Below, piece by piece: positions 1 to 10,647 of a stretch of 53,065 nt of DNA. The translations under genes and the position numbers were made by a program. The first letter of the stretch is position 1; each line of letters opens with the position of its first letter. A model generated the notes under the pieces. The model was given only the letters and a program-made list of their open reading frames with translations. It did not search any database and had not been told where the DNA came from. Source of the DNA: Clostridiales bacterium DTU073 (lineage in GTDB: Bacteria > Bacillota > Peptococcia > DRI-13 > DTU073); the NCBI GenBank assembly GCA_001512665.1, contig LFSF01000029.1:33355-86419 (forward strand), in the 5' to 3' direction.

Positions 1-396
1 GAATTAGCCGGTAAAGAGCTGAAGACAGAAATACCTCGGGTGGCTGCTTTAAGGGACAAATTGGTACGGGGATTGCAGCAAAGGATTCCCCAAGTTCGTG
101 TAAACGGGGATATGGAGAAGAGAGTTTGTAATAATGCTAATCTTTGTTTCCCCGGAGTAGAAGGTGAAGCTTTATTAGAAAGACTTGATTTGAAGGGAAT
201 TTGTGTCTCCAGTGGTTCTGCTTGTAGTACAGGTGCTGTGGAGCCTTCACATGTGCTTTTGGCGATGGGCTTGTCCCCTGAGTTAGCGAAAAGCTCTCTC
301 AGGATAACGTTAGGGATTGAGAATACTGAGGAAGAGATTGATTATGTGATCGAACAGCTTTCACAGATCTATAATTCTCTTGTAACTCAGGGATGA
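1..396 (+). CDS. Cysteine desulfurase (IscS/NifS family), C-terminal part
   Basis: PLP-dependent enzyme that takes sulfur from cysteine as an enzyme-bound persulfide. Only the C-terminal ~131 residues are present; the frame is open to the first base of the window, so the gene begins upstream. The loop SSGSACSTG carries the catalytic cysteine and is followed by EPSHVLLAMG, the layout of class I (IscS/NifS-like) enzymes. It ends 19 nt before mnmA, which uses its persulfide for tRNA 2-thiolation; the pair matches yrvO-mnmA of Bacilli. Which class I paralogue it is cannot be settled from the fragment. Confidence 0.93.
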   Translation, partial: ELAGKELKTEIPRVAALRDKLVRGLQQRIPQVRVNGDMEKRVCNNANLCFPGVEGEALLERLDLKGICVSSGSACSTGAVEPSHVLLAMGLSPELAKSSLRITLGIENTEEEIDYVIEQLSQIYNSLVTQG

Positions 397-415
397 GAAG
401 TGATAGGGGTGTTTA

Positions 416-1522
416 GTGGTGTCAGAGAGACAAAAAAGAGTTGTGGTAGCCATGAGCGGAGGCGTTGATAGTTCAGTCGCCGCCGCTCTGCTAAAGGAAG
501 AAGGGTATGATGTTATTGGGATAACCATGCAGCTTCAAAATCAAGGGTCGGAAAGTGTGCCCGGGGGCTGTTGTTCATTGGAAACAGTGCAAGATGCTCG
601 TCAGGTCGCAGAAAAACTGGAAATCCCTTTTTATGTTGTGAATTTCCAAGATGTATTTGAAAAGCAGGTTATTGATTATTTTACTGCGGAATATTTAAGA
701 GGAAGAACACCTAATCCTTGCATTGCTTGTAACCGGCATATCAAGTTTTCGGCTCTTTTAAAAAGAGCGTTAGCTTTAGAAGCTGATTATTTGGCGACAG
801 GTCATTATGTTAAGGTAGTTTATAGTGAGGCAAGGGAGAGGTATTTGCTTTATCGAGCAGAGGATAAGCATAAAGATCAATCTTATGTTTTATATAATCT
901 GACACAATCACAGTTAGCCCATACCTTGTTTCCTTTAGGTCGGTTTACAAAATCACAAATTAGAGAAAAGGCAGCGCAAATAGGCTTAAAGGTGGCGGAC
1001 AAGCCCGAGAGTCAGGAAATATGTTTTGTGCCCGATGATGATTATAAAGGCTTCTTAAGGGAGCGGGTGGGTGCTGATAATAATGCGTTCAAGCCTGGAA
1101 ATTTTGTTAACACTAAAGGAGAGGTTTTGGGTAGGCATAAAGGCATATGCTATTATACGGTTGGTCAACGGAAAGGGTTAGGTTTAGCTTTAGGCTATCC
1201 TGTCTTTGTTGCTGGGATTAATCCGGTGGATAATACTGTTGTTGTAGGCAGAGAAGAAGAAGTATTCCAGCAAGAATTGTTAGCTAAGGATAACAATTTC
1301 ATCGCTATACCCAAGCTGGAGGATGAGTTGAGGGTTCAAGCCAAAATCAGATATGGAGCTGAACCTGCTGAAGCTGTGCTTATGCCGGAAAGTGAGGATA
1401 CGGTTAGAGTGATTTTCGAGAAGCCCCAGCGTGCGATTACCCCGGGACAAGCGGTTGTTTACTATCAGGGAGATTTAGTAGTAGGTGGTGGTACGATAGA
1501 TGAAGTAATTATGTCGAAGTAG
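416..1522 (+). CDS. mnmA: tRNA-specific 2-thiouridylase MnmA
   Basis: Cytoplasmic ATP-dependent enzyme that makes 2-thiouridine at wobble position 34 of Lys, Glu and Gln tRNAs. The 368 residues start with the PP-loop SGGVDSS (about residues 14-20). The catalytic cysteine pair lies in NPCIACNRH and [12 protein letters not shown], and the C-terminal beta-barrel includes [10 protein letters not shown]. Two GTG codons lie next to each other (416 and 419); the AGGGGTG ahead of them suits the second slightly better, a one-residue difference. The neighbouring cysteine desulfurase is the likely sulfur donor. Length and motifs are normal for the family. Confidence 0.97.
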   Translation: MVSERQKRVVVAMSGGVDSSVAAALLKEEGYDVIGITMQLQNQGSESVPGGCCSLETVQDARQVAEKLEIPFYVVNFQDVFEKQVIDYFTAEYLRGRTPNPCIACNRHIKFSALLKRALALEADYLATGHYVKVVYSEARERYLLYRAEDKHKDQSYVLYNLTQSQLAHTLFPLGRFTKSQIREKAAQIGLKVADKPESQEICFVPDDDYKGFLRERVGADNNAFKPGNFVNTKGEVLGRHKGICYYTVGQRKGLGLALGYPVFVAGINPVDNTVVVGREEEVFQQELLAKDNNFIAIPKLEDELRVQAKIRYGAEPAEAVLMPESEDTVRVIFEKPQRAITPGQAVVYYQGDLVVGGGTIDEVIMSK

Positions 1523-1559
1523 ATGTTATTGTATGCTTTTTTCATCTTCAGGCAATAAT

Positions 1560-2024
1560 ATGGGTATGAAAAAAGGACGTGAGGTTAGAAAATTACCGGT
1601 TATAGATATTATTAGCGGACAGCATTTGGGCTATGTGCAGGATTTTAAAACTGCTAATTATGCCCAGTTACAGGGGTTATATATGATTTCCCCGGAAAAC
1701 AATTTATATTATCTTCCTTTGGAAGCTATTGCCAAGATGGGAAAAGATGCGGTGCTGGTAAAATCAGAGCTGCTGAAGTTGAGCACTGAGCAGATTGAAT
1801 GGAGTAATGATTTAGGCTTAACGGAGAGAATAGTCATGACAACATCTGGCGAGGTTTTGGGTCAGGTATCCGATTTGCTGATTGAAGAAGATCTGGGAAG
1901 CATTTCAGGTTATGAGGTATCCGATGGTTATTTAAAGGATGTTATGTTGGGAAGAAAGGTTATTGCTACTTCTGATATCCTAACTTGGGGTATTGATACG
2001 GTAATTGTAAGGGATGAATTATAA
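1560..2024 (+). CDS. Double PRC-barrel domain protein
   Basis: About 154 residues forming two PRC-barrel-like repeats, roughly residues 10-80 (KLPVIDIISGQHLGYVQDF) and 85-150 (SGEVLGQVSDLLIEEDLG). PRC barrels occur in small adaptor proteins and in the RNA-processing factor RimM; no enzymatic residues are seen. An in-frame ATG at 1533 would add nine residues, but family members usually begin near (M)KKGREVRKLPV, so 1560 (or 1566) is preferred. The gene follows mnmA by 37 nt and its stop overlaps the start of the next small gene (TAATG), so the two are probably translationally coupled. Function unknown. Confidence 0.75.
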   Translation: MGMKKGREVRKLPVIDIISGQHLGYVQDFKTANYAQLQGLYMISPENNLYYLPLEAIAKMGKDAVLVKSELLKLSTEQIEWSNDLGLTERIVMTTSGEVLGQVSDLLIEEDLGSISGYEVSDGYLKDVMLGRKVIATSDILTWGIDTVIVRDEL

Positions 2025-2194
2025 TGAGGATGAAGGTGATGGAAGTGAAATGCCCGGTTTGTGGCAGCAGGTCTGTAGGGAAAGTAGGAGTAGAACAATA
2101 TTATTGTTGGGATTGTTATGTGGAATATCAGTATCATGGAAATAAGGCGAGAAGGTATATCGTTGAAGAAGATGGTAGTTTGGTAGAATTTTAA
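2024..2194 (+). CDS. Small zinc-ribbon protein (56 aa)
   Basis: A short ORF whose ATG overlaps the previous stop codon. The product has two CxxC knuckles, KCPVCGSR and YYCWDCYVEY, spaced about 18 residues apart, which is the pattern of a rubredoxin-like zinc ribbon, followed by a basic and then acidic tail ending in GSLVEF. An internal ATG-GAA-GTG a few codons downstream could be an alternative start. Position between the PRC-barrel gene and the AI-2E permease and the coupled start argue that it is translated. No function can be assigned; nucleic-acid or protein binding is only a guess from the fold. Confidence 0.7.
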   Translation: MRMKVMEVKCPVCGSRSVGKVGVEQYYCWDCYVEYQYHGNKARRYIVEEDGSLVEF

Positions 2195-2211
2195 GATAAA
2201 ATTAGGGCAAG

Positions 2212-3255
2212 ATGGAGTCTAAGAAAATGTTAAGAACTTTGGTTAAATATCAACGTCCCATTATTGTAGCATTGGGGCTTTTTCTACTTTTTTGGCTATT
2301 TTATTTTCTTCGAGGAATCTTTATACCTTTTGTGATGGGTTTTATATTAGCTTATATTCTTGCACCTGTTGTACAAATGATGGAGAATCGTGAGATTCCA
2401 CGTAGTATAGCGATCATGATTAGTTATGCGGCTTTTTTAGGGTTGATTGCGTTTTTTATTTTTTATGCAGTGCCGCTTTTACTAAAGGAGTTAAATCAGT
2501 TAGGGAATCTTATCCCGCAATACATTCAAGCAATTCAGGAAGCGTTATGGCAAATGCAGGAAGGCTATAGCAGGGTTCCTCTTCCGGAAGGAGTCAGGAA
2601 ACTAATTGATGGGGCTGTTATTCGGTTGGAACAGATGTCGTTAGGGCTTATTCAGGGATTTATCCAAGGGTTGATTGTTTTGTTGGGACAAAGCTTTAAT
2701 TTTGTCCTAGCCCCGATTATTAGCTACTATTTTTTGCGAGACTTTCAGCATTTAGGTGAGAATGTCTTAAAAACTGTGCCTTTGCGTTATCGGGATGATG
2801 TTGCACAAGTTGGTAAGGAAATTGATCAAGTTTTACGTAAATTTATTAAAGGGAGTCTTTTAGTGGCCTTTTGGGTAGGACTTTTAACAGCGCTGGGTAT
2901 GTACATAATTGGTATGGATTTTTTTGTTTTAATCGGAATTTTAGTAGGAATAACTAATATCATTCCTTATTTCGGAGCGATTATTTCGGCAGTACCGGCG
3001 ATTTTACTGGCACTTCTTAAATCTAAATGGCTGGCACTTTATGTTTTAGGGTTGATCCTTTTGATTCATCAGTTGGAGAGTAGTATTCTTACCCCGCGAA
3101 TTATTGGCAGCTCCGTAGGGCTACATCCTTTACTAATTATTTTTGCGCTTTTGGCAGGTGCTCAGCTGTGGGGGTTTGTGGGACTATTATTAGCGGTACC
3201 TTTAATGGCCATATTAAAGGTGCTCTTGAAACATTTATATTTGCGATTTGTTTAG
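2212..3255 (+). CDS. AI-2E family transporter (YrrI-like permease)
   Basis: Integral membrane protein of 347 residues in the TqsA/AI-2E exporter-like family (PF01594). It has two N-terminal membrane segments, an extended loop (about 75-145, charged and amphipathic) and a run of C-terminal segments with the family signature around GITNIIPYFGAIISAVPA and LTPRIIGSSVGLHPLLII. Family members have been linked to autoinducer-2 export or sodium/proton antiport, so the substrate is not predictable. It lies in front of alaS as in Bacillus (yrrI). ATG follows AGGGCAAG. Confidence 0.88.
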   Translation: MESKKMLRTLVKYQRPIIVALGLFLLFWLFYFLRGIFIPFVMGFILAYILAPVVQMMENREIPRSIAIMISYAAFLGLIAFFIFYAVPLLLKELNQLGNLIPQYIQAIQEALWQMQEGYSRVPLPEGVRKLIDGAVIRLEQMSLGLIQGFIQGLIVLLGQSFNFVLAPIISYYFLRDFQHLGENVLKTVPLRYRDDVAQVGKEIDQVLRKFIKGSLLVAFWVGLLTALGMYIIGMDFFVLIGILVGITNIIPYFGAIISAVPAILLALLKSKWLALYVLGLILLIHQLESSILTPRIIGSSVGLHPLLIIFALLAGAQLWGFVGLLLAVPLMAILKVLLKHLYLRFV

Positions 3256-3276
3256 CTTTCCCAGATCTGAACTTGA

Positions 3277-3305
3277 TTGACAAAGAAGTTGGGGTTTCGT
3301 ATAAT
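3277..3305 (+). promoter_or_regulatory. Sigma-A promoter of alaS
   Basis: Perfect consensus boxes TTGACA (3277-3282) and TATAAT (3300-3305) with a 17-nt spacer, located just after the AI-2E stop codon. Transcription should start near 3312, giving a leader of about 80 nt before alaS. Confidence 0.85.
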
Positions 3306-3323
3306 TAAGGCGTTATACTGGTG

Positions 3324-3369
3324 CTCTTATCCTTAACACGGAAGTGTTGGTGATGAGGGTTTCTTTTTT
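3324..3369 (+). promoter_or_regulatory. Terminator-like hairpin in the alaS leader
   Basis: CTCTTATC (3324-3331) can pair with GATGAGGG (3352-3359), with AACAC/GTGTT stacked inside around a GGAA tetraloop. TTTCTTTTTT follows at once. It lies downstream of the alaS promoter and upstream of its GAGGAGG site, so it could act as an attenuator of alaS as well as ending transcripts from upstream. There is no T-box (no TGGNACCGCG-like motif). Confidence 0.55.
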
Positions 3370-3390
3370 GCGAGTTTCGAGGAGGTATAA

Positions 3391-6039
<2,649 letters not shown>

Positions 6040-6117
6040 AAAAAATAAAAGGATATCTGCTTTATATCACGAAGTAATAAGTTGAATCTTAAGACCGATT
6101 TTGTGGGGTGATTTGTA

Positions 6118-6378
6118 ATGAGCAGTGAAAAGTTTGATCAAACGATGATGTTTCGAGTAAAAACTGATGAGGATGTTTCGGCAAATGATGTTCTGCTTAC
6201 TGTTTACGATGCTCTGCAAGAGAAGGGTTATAATCCGATTAATCAAATTGTAGGATATCTCCTTTCAGGTGACCCTGCATATATCACAAGCTATAAAAAC
6301 GCTCGTTCTTTGATTAGAAAATTAGATCGTGATGAAATTTTGGAAGAATTAGTACGCAGTTATTTAGGGAGAATATAA
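6118..6378 (+). CDS. IreB family regulatory phosphoprotein (UPF0297)
   Basis: 86-residue cytoplasmic protein of the YrzL/IreB family. In Enterococcus faecalis IreB is a substrate of the Ser/Thr kinase IreK and lowers cephalosporin resistance; the role elsewhere is unsettled. The family core [18 protein letters not shown] and [20 protein letters not shown] is intact, and the threonine near the N-terminus (DQTMMF) is the region phosphorylated in IreB. The alaS-ireB-ruvX order is the standard Firmicute arrangement, and ruvX begins 7 nt after the stop. Confidence 0.92.
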   Translation: MSSEKFDQTMMFRVKTDEDVSANDVLLTVYDALQEKGYNPINQIVGYLLSGDPAYITSYKNARSLIRKLDRDEILEELVRSYLGRI

Positions 6379-6385
6379 AAGCTAT

Positions 6386-6793
6386 ATGCGTATATTAGGT
6401 TTGGATATAGGCGAAAAAAGAATCGGACTGGCGGTTAGTGATGAATTAGGGATCACAGCCCAAGGTTTGAAGACATTAAACAGGACAAAGTTAGAAGATG
6501 ATTTGCACCGATTAGCTGAACTTATACGAGAAAAGGAAATTAACAAGTTGGTCGTTGGTCTTCCCAAAAATATGAATGGGACTTTAGGACCTCAAGCAGA
6601 AAGAGTAAAGAAATTTGTTGATCTTTTAACAAAAGAGTGTCCGTGTGAGGTAGTTTATTGGGATGAACGACTTACAACGATAGCGGCGCAGCGTACTCTT
6701 TTAGAAGCGGATGTTTCTCGTAAAAAAAGGAGAAATTCTGTGGATAGATTAGCCGCTGTCTTGATTTTACAAGGTTATTTGGATAAAAAATAA
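6386..6793 (+). CDS. ruvX: Holliday junction resolvase-like RuvX (YqgF)
   Basis: RNase H-fold nuclease of 135 residues, involved in processing the 5' end of pre-16S rRNA and proposed earlier as a Holliday junction resolvase. Visible motifs: the first acidic site MRILGLDIGEKRIGLAVSD, the strand VVGLPKNMNG, and the WDERLTT motif with catalytic acidic residues; the C-terminal RRNSVDRLAAVLILQGYL supplies the last aspartate. Immediately downstream of ireB and probably cotranscribed. Confidence 0.95.
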   Translation: MRILGLDIGEKRIGLAVSDELGITAQGLKTLNRTKLEDDLHRLAELIREKEINKLVVGLPKNMNGTLGPQAERVKKFVDLLTKECPCEVVYWDERLTTIAAQRTLLEADVSRKKRRNSVDRLAAVLILQGYLDKK

Positions 6794-6822
6794 ATAATAA
6801 AAGATGAAAAATTTTGGTAAAG

Positions 6823-6852
6823 TTGACAAATTATTATTTTAAAGAGTACAAT
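6823..6852 (+). promoter_or_regulatory. Sigma-A promoter of the DUF1292 gene
   Basis: TTGACA (6823-6828) and TACAAT (6847-6852) with an 18-nt spacer. It places the DUF1292 gene in its own transcription unit, about 25 nt leader before its AAAGAGGTGG site. Confidence 0.75.
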
Positions 6853-6882
6853 GTCCATAGAAATTAGGAAAGAGGTGGGAAA

Positions 6883-7185
6883 ATGATTAGTGAGGAAGAA
6901 AAGGTTGTTTTGTTAGATGAAGAAGGTCAGGAACATGAATTTGCTTTTATTGACGTATTAGAGGTAGACGGCGAGCGTTATGCTGTTTTAGCACCTGTAG
7001 AAGGATTAGAAAATGATAGTGAAGAAGAAACTGAAGCAGTCATTTTAAAAATTGGTAAAGATGAAAATGGAGAAGATATTTTATCAGATATTGAAGATGA
7101 TGAAGAATGGGAAAAGGTCGTTGCTGAATGGCAGCAACTGGTAGAAAGTGAAGAAGAAGATATTGAAGAAGACGAAGAAGAATAA
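6883..7185 (+). CDS. DUF1292 domain protein (YrzB-like)
   Basis: Very acidic 100-residue protein of the YrzB/DUF1292 family found next to ruvX in Firmicutes. The domain (about residues 8-75) reads as beta strands with the family pattern EGQEHEFAFIDVLEVDGERYAVLAP; the C-terminal tail is almost all Asp/Glu. No catalytic residues are seen and the function is unknown. Own promoter upstream and a strong terminator 50 nt downstream, so it is probably monocistronic. Confidence 0.88.
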   Translation: MISEEEKVVLLDEEGQEHEFAFIDVLEVDGERYAVLAPVEGLENDSEEETEAVILKIGKDENGEDILSDIEDDEEWEKVVAEWQQLVESEEEDIEEDEEE

Positions 7186-7234
7186 TTGTGGTAAATATAA
7201 TTGAGAATTTGTACATTGGTCAACATAGAAAAAT

Positions 7235-7272
7235 AAGTCTTTTGCGTGTAAGCAAAAGACTTTCTCTTTTTT
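7235..7272 (+). terminator. Intrinsic terminator after the DUF1292 gene
   Basis: Perfect 11-bp stem AAGTCTTTTGC / GCAAAAGACTT (7235-7245 with 7252-7262), loop GTGTAA, followed by TCTCTTTTTT. Confidence 0.9.
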
Positions 7273-7305
7273 ATACGGATTAGTTAAATTTGTGAGCATA
7301 AAACT

Positions 7306-7337
7306 GTTCTATGTAGGAAAAGGTTTATACATAGAAC
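7306..7337 (+). promoter_or_regulatory. Inverted repeat directly before the VanW gene
   Basis: GTTCTATGTA (7306-7315) and TACATAGAAC (7328-7337) form a perfect 10-bp stem. The 12-nt loop holds GGAAAAGG, the only ribosome-binding-like sequence for the TTG start at 7339. It could be an RNA hairpin presenting or hiding that site, or a DNA operator. Confidence 0.5.
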
Positions 7338-7338
7338 T

Positions 7339-8733
7339 TTGCCTAATCTGGTGAAAGGAATGCTTGTTTTACGCTATATTATTTTGATTTTATTGGTGAC
7401 CGGCGCGTGTTTCTCGTATATTCCGGCCGGGAGTAGTAAGGGACCAACTATTTATGCAGGTGTTTCTGTGCAGGGTATAGAGCTGGGCGGGAAAAATATC
7501 AATGATGTTTATTATCTTTTAGATGTAGAGAATAAGAAAGTCGGTTTGCGTAAAATTTATTTACATCTTCCGGATGGGGAAAGCGTAAAGGAAGTTTCTT
7601 TTGCAACGATAGGCGTAGAAGTAGATAAAAGTAAAATCTGGCAGGAAGCCTTTGCTCAGGGCAGAAGTGGTTCTTGGTGGAAGAAGCTTAAGGTTAGATG
7701 GTATTTAAAAAGGAAAGGAGTTAATCTACCCCTTTATTTAAAATTAAATCAAGAGCAGGCGAAAAGAGTTCTTGAGGAAGTGGGGCAACCTTGGTATATA
7801 GTGGCGCAGGATGCTCGGTTTGTTATTAATGATCGCGATGAAGTGCTTATCATCGAGGAGGAATTTGGAGAAAGTATAGCAGTAAAAGAAGCTATATATT
7901 CTCTACAAAAGAAATTACTATTGAATTTAGAGGAAGAACTTCATCTCTATTTAAGTTTAGAAAAAATACAGCCTAAAATATTAAAGCAGGATTTAGAGGA
8001 ATATGGGATCTCTAGTAGGCTAAGCAGTTTTACGACATGGTTTAATACAACGAATGTGAATAGGTCTAAGAATATCAGGTTAGCAGTAAAGGAGTTAGAA
8101 TTAATACTCCTTTCTCCCGGAGAGATTTTTTCTTTTAATGAAATTGTTGGTCCACGGACAAAAGAAAGGGGATATGATGAAGCTGATATTATTCAAAATT
8201 ATAGTGTAGTTCCGGGAATAGGAGGAGGAATTTGTCAGGTTTCAACAACTTTATACAATGCGGTTTTGTTAGCTGATTTGGAAGTAATTGAAAGATATCC
8301 TCATTCTATGATTATTAACTATGTACAGCCCGGCTTAGATGCAACAGTAGTTTATGGGAGCAGAGATTTTAGATTTAAAAATAATACCGAAGGTCATTTA
8401 TTAATTAATACAATTGTTGAGCAGGGAAAAGTAATTTGTAAAATTTTTGGCAAACCTGAGAAAAAGAAAAAAGTAGTACTTAAAACTTTTCTTGAACGTG
8501 AAATCAAGCCATCAACAATTTATCAAGAAGATCCTCTTGTACCGAGTGGCAAATATATTTTGGAAAGAGAGGGGATACCGGGGCGTGTAGTTAGGGTAGA
8601 ACGACATGTTTATAATCTCAATGGTGAGTTAATTAAAAAAGAAGTAATTTCTAAAGATCTTTATCCACCTATAGATATGGTGATTAGAAGTTCGGCTAAT
8701 CCACAGTCCATGTCCATTTCGGAAATTTTATAG
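7339..8733 (+). CDS. VanW family protein with PG-binding domain
   Basis: About 464 residues: an N-terminal membrane anchor (YIILILLVTGACFSYIPA), a putative peptidoglycan-binding domain (about 40-160) and the VanW domain (about 230-360) with FSFNEIVGPRTKERGYDEA and GIGGGICQVSTTLYNAVL. Members such as B. subtilis YoaR are predicted cell-wall proteins of unknown biochemical role; the link to vancomycin clusters in the name is historical. The start is uncertain: TTG 7339 has a distant GGAAAAGG, and ATG 7360 has AAAGG too close. Upstream of mltG, so an envelope role is plausible. Confidence 0.85.
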   Translation: MPNLVKGMLVLRYIILILLVTGACFSYIPAGSSKGPTIYAGVSVQGIELGGKNINDVYYLLDVENKKVGLRKIYLHLPDGESVKEVSFATIGVEVDKSKIWQEAFAQGRSGSWWKKLKVRWYLKRKGVNLPLYLKLNQEQAKRVLEEVGQPWYIVAQDARFVINDRDEVLIIEEEFGESIAVKEAIYSLQKKLLLNLEEELHLYLSLEKIQPKILKQDLEEYGISSRLSSFTTWFNTTNVNRSKNIRLAVKELELILLSPGEIFSFNEIVGPRTKERGYDEADIIQNYSVVPGIGGGICQVSTTLYNAVLLADLEVIERYPHSMIINYVQPGLDATVVYGSRDFRFKNNTEGHLLINTIVEQGKVICKIFGKPEKKKKVVLKTFLEREIKPSTIYQEDPLVPSGKYILEREGIPGRVVRVERHVYNLNGELIKKEVISKDLYPPIDMVIRSSANPQSMSISEIL

Positions 8734-8781
8734 TATAATAATTGAGATAGTTTATTAAATCAGAAAGAAGGGGATAAGAGC

Positions 8782-9816
8782 ATGAATCCGCCTTTGCTGA
8801 AAAATATAAAAACCAAAAGGATTCACTGGCATACTAAATTAGTAGTTTTACTGGTATTGATAGCTTTGGGTTTAGGTATTTACTTTTATAACCAATTAGG
8901 TCCGGTTGATCTTAATGACCAAGTGGACAGGTTATTTGTTGTGAATCGTGGGGCAACATCAATGCAGATTGCTAAAAATTTAGCAGAAGAAGGTTTGATC
9001 AAAAATATCCATACTTTTATTATTTATAATCGACTGACCTGTAATATTAAAAAATTAAAAGCCGGACATTTTCTTTTAAACCCTGCGATGAGTGTTCAGG
9101 AAATTACGGCTAAACTTGTAGAAGGCAAGGTTGCCACCATTTCTTTTACAATTCCGGAAGGTTATACTCTCAAGCAAATAGCAGATGTTTTGGTGAAAAA
9201 AGGGATTACTACAGAACATGAATTTTGGGCAGTGGTAAAGGAGGGTGAGTTTAATTTTTCTTTTATAAAAGATTTACCACTGACAGAAAACAGATTAGAA
9301 GGGTATCTTTTTCCTGATACATATATAATACCTCTCGGCATATCTACTGAAGAAGTTATTAGGGTGATGCTGAAGCGTTTTGATTCTGTTTTTAAACAAC
9401 TTCCTCCCAATAACACAGGACTCACGACACATGAGCTAGTGACTTTAGCCTCTATAGTTGAGGGCGAATGTCTATTGGACCGGGAAAGACCTATTGTTGC
9501 TTCAGTTTTTTTAAATCGACTCAAAATAGGGCAGAAATTAGAAGCTTGTGCAACTGTTCAGTATGCATTAGGTAAGAGAACGGCAAGGGTTTTAATTGAG
9601 GATACTAAAATAGAATCCCCGTATAATACGTATGTTCATGAGGGATTACCTCCGGGACCTATTGGTTGTCCCGGCGAAGCTTCTTTACGGGCAGTATTAG
9701 AACCGGCTGATACAAGTTATTATTATTTTGTAGCGAAAAAAGATAATAGTGGTGAGCATGTTTTCTCGAAAACATTTGATGAGCATAAGAGAAATAAGTG
9801 GAAATTGGGGTATTAA
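8782..9816 (+). CDS. mltG: Endolytic murein transglycosylase MltG
   Basis: Membrane-anchored lytic transglycosylase (YceG/DUF175 family, YrrL in Bacillus) that cuts nascent glycan strands. 344 residues: a cytoplasmic basic N-terminus, one membrane helix (about 20-40), a LysM-like region (about 50-110) and the catalytic domain. The catalytic glutamate is E227 in LASIVEGEC, followed by RPIVASVFLNRL and SPYNTYVHEGLPPGPIGCPG, all family signatures. AGAAGGGG precedes the ATG. Located as in B. subtilis between yrzB and yrrM. Confidence 0.95.
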   Translation: MNPPLLKNIKTKRIHWHTKLVVLLVLIALGLGIYFYNQLGPVDLNDQVDRLFVVNRGATSMQIAKNLAEEGLIKNIHTFIIYNRLTCNIKKLKAGHFLLNPAMSVQEITAKLVEGKVATISFTIPEGYTLKQIADVLVKKGITTEHEFWAVVKEGEFNFSFIKDLPLTENRLEGYLFPDTYIIPLGISTEEVIRVMLKRFDSVFKQLPPNNTGLTTHELVTLASIVEGECLLDRERPIVASVFLNRLKIGQKLEACATVQYALGKRTARVLIEDTKIESPYNTYVHEGLPPGPIGCPGEASLRAVLEPADTSYYYFVAKKDNSGEHVFSKTFDEHKRNKWKLGY

Positions 9817-9901
9817 GCAGTCACGGATGTTGATTTATGAGGCATAATATAATATATGTGTGGTTTTTGGAGTTTGTGGGATCGGTTGTTAATGGAGTGG
9901 G

Positions 9902-10567
9902 GTGTTATCGTTGTGGGAAACGTTTTTATCGGAAAAAATAGTTACTTTTATGAGGGAGATGTTACCTGAAAGACCTTCTCTTTTCGCAGAAATAGAAAAG
10001 GAATGTATGCGGGATTATGTACCGCTGATTGAGCCTGAAGTTGGTCAGCTATTGCAAGTGCTTCTGGGAATTAAACAAGCGAAAAAAATCTTAGAAATAG
10101 GAACCGGGATTGGATATTCAACTTTGTGGATGGCCTTGGCTCCTGACCGGACAGATCGCCATATTACTACGGTGGAAATTGAGCCGGAACGACATCAGAG
10201 AGCTTGTTATTATTTTAAAGAAGCCGGAATAGATTCCTTAGTTACTCCGCTTTTGGGGGATGCTCGTAAGCTTATCTCAAAATTGGAGGGGTCTTTTGAT
10301 TTTGTCTTTATGGATGCCGCCAAAGGACAATATCTGAATTTTTTTTCTAAAGTATGGCCATTGTTAGAACCTGGAGGAGTTTTGGTAATCGATAATATTC
10401 TACTAAATGGTTGGGTTATTGATATGTACTGGCCGGAACGGCGTAAAAAGACGATGGTTTGTCGTTTGCGCCAGTTGATCGAAATGTTAAAAAATCACTC
10501 GGGGTTATCGACTACTATCTTACCGTTAGGTGACGGAGTTTCCATAAGTGTTAGAAAGATAGAGTAA
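9902..10567 (+). CDS. trmR: tRNA 5-hydroxyuridine O-methyltransferase TrmR (YrrM-like)
   Basis: SAM-dependent class I methyltransferase, 221 residues, of the COMT-like O-methyltransferase family. Motif I is KILEIGTGIGYSTLWMA, motif II TTVEIEPER, and the metal-binding acidic residues lie in FVFMDAAKGQY and VLVIDNILLNGWV. In B. subtilis the orthologue methylates 5-hydroxyuridine-34 to 5-methoxyuridine. The next gene is a U32 protein of the TrhP type that makes the hydroxyuridine, so context strongly supports this over a generic catechol methyltransferase. GTG start; a TTG at 9911 is an alternative. Confidence 0.87.
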   Translation: MLSLWETFLSEKIVTFMREMLPERPSLFAEIEKECMRDYVPLIEPEVGQLLQVLLGIKQAKKILEIGTGIGYSTLWMALAPDRTDRHITTVEIEPERHQRACYYFKEAGIDSLVTPLLGDARKLISKLEGSFDFVFMDAAKGQYLNFFSKVWPLLEPGGVLVIDNILLNGWVIDMYWPERRKKTMVCRLRQLIEMLKNHSGLSTTILPLGDGVSISVRKIE

Positions 10568-10647
10568 GAAAGTTTATATACATTGGCTATTATTGGTTAG
10601 GATATAAATTAGTGGTGTTTTTGTCTTGGCAGGGGGGTTTCAAAAGA

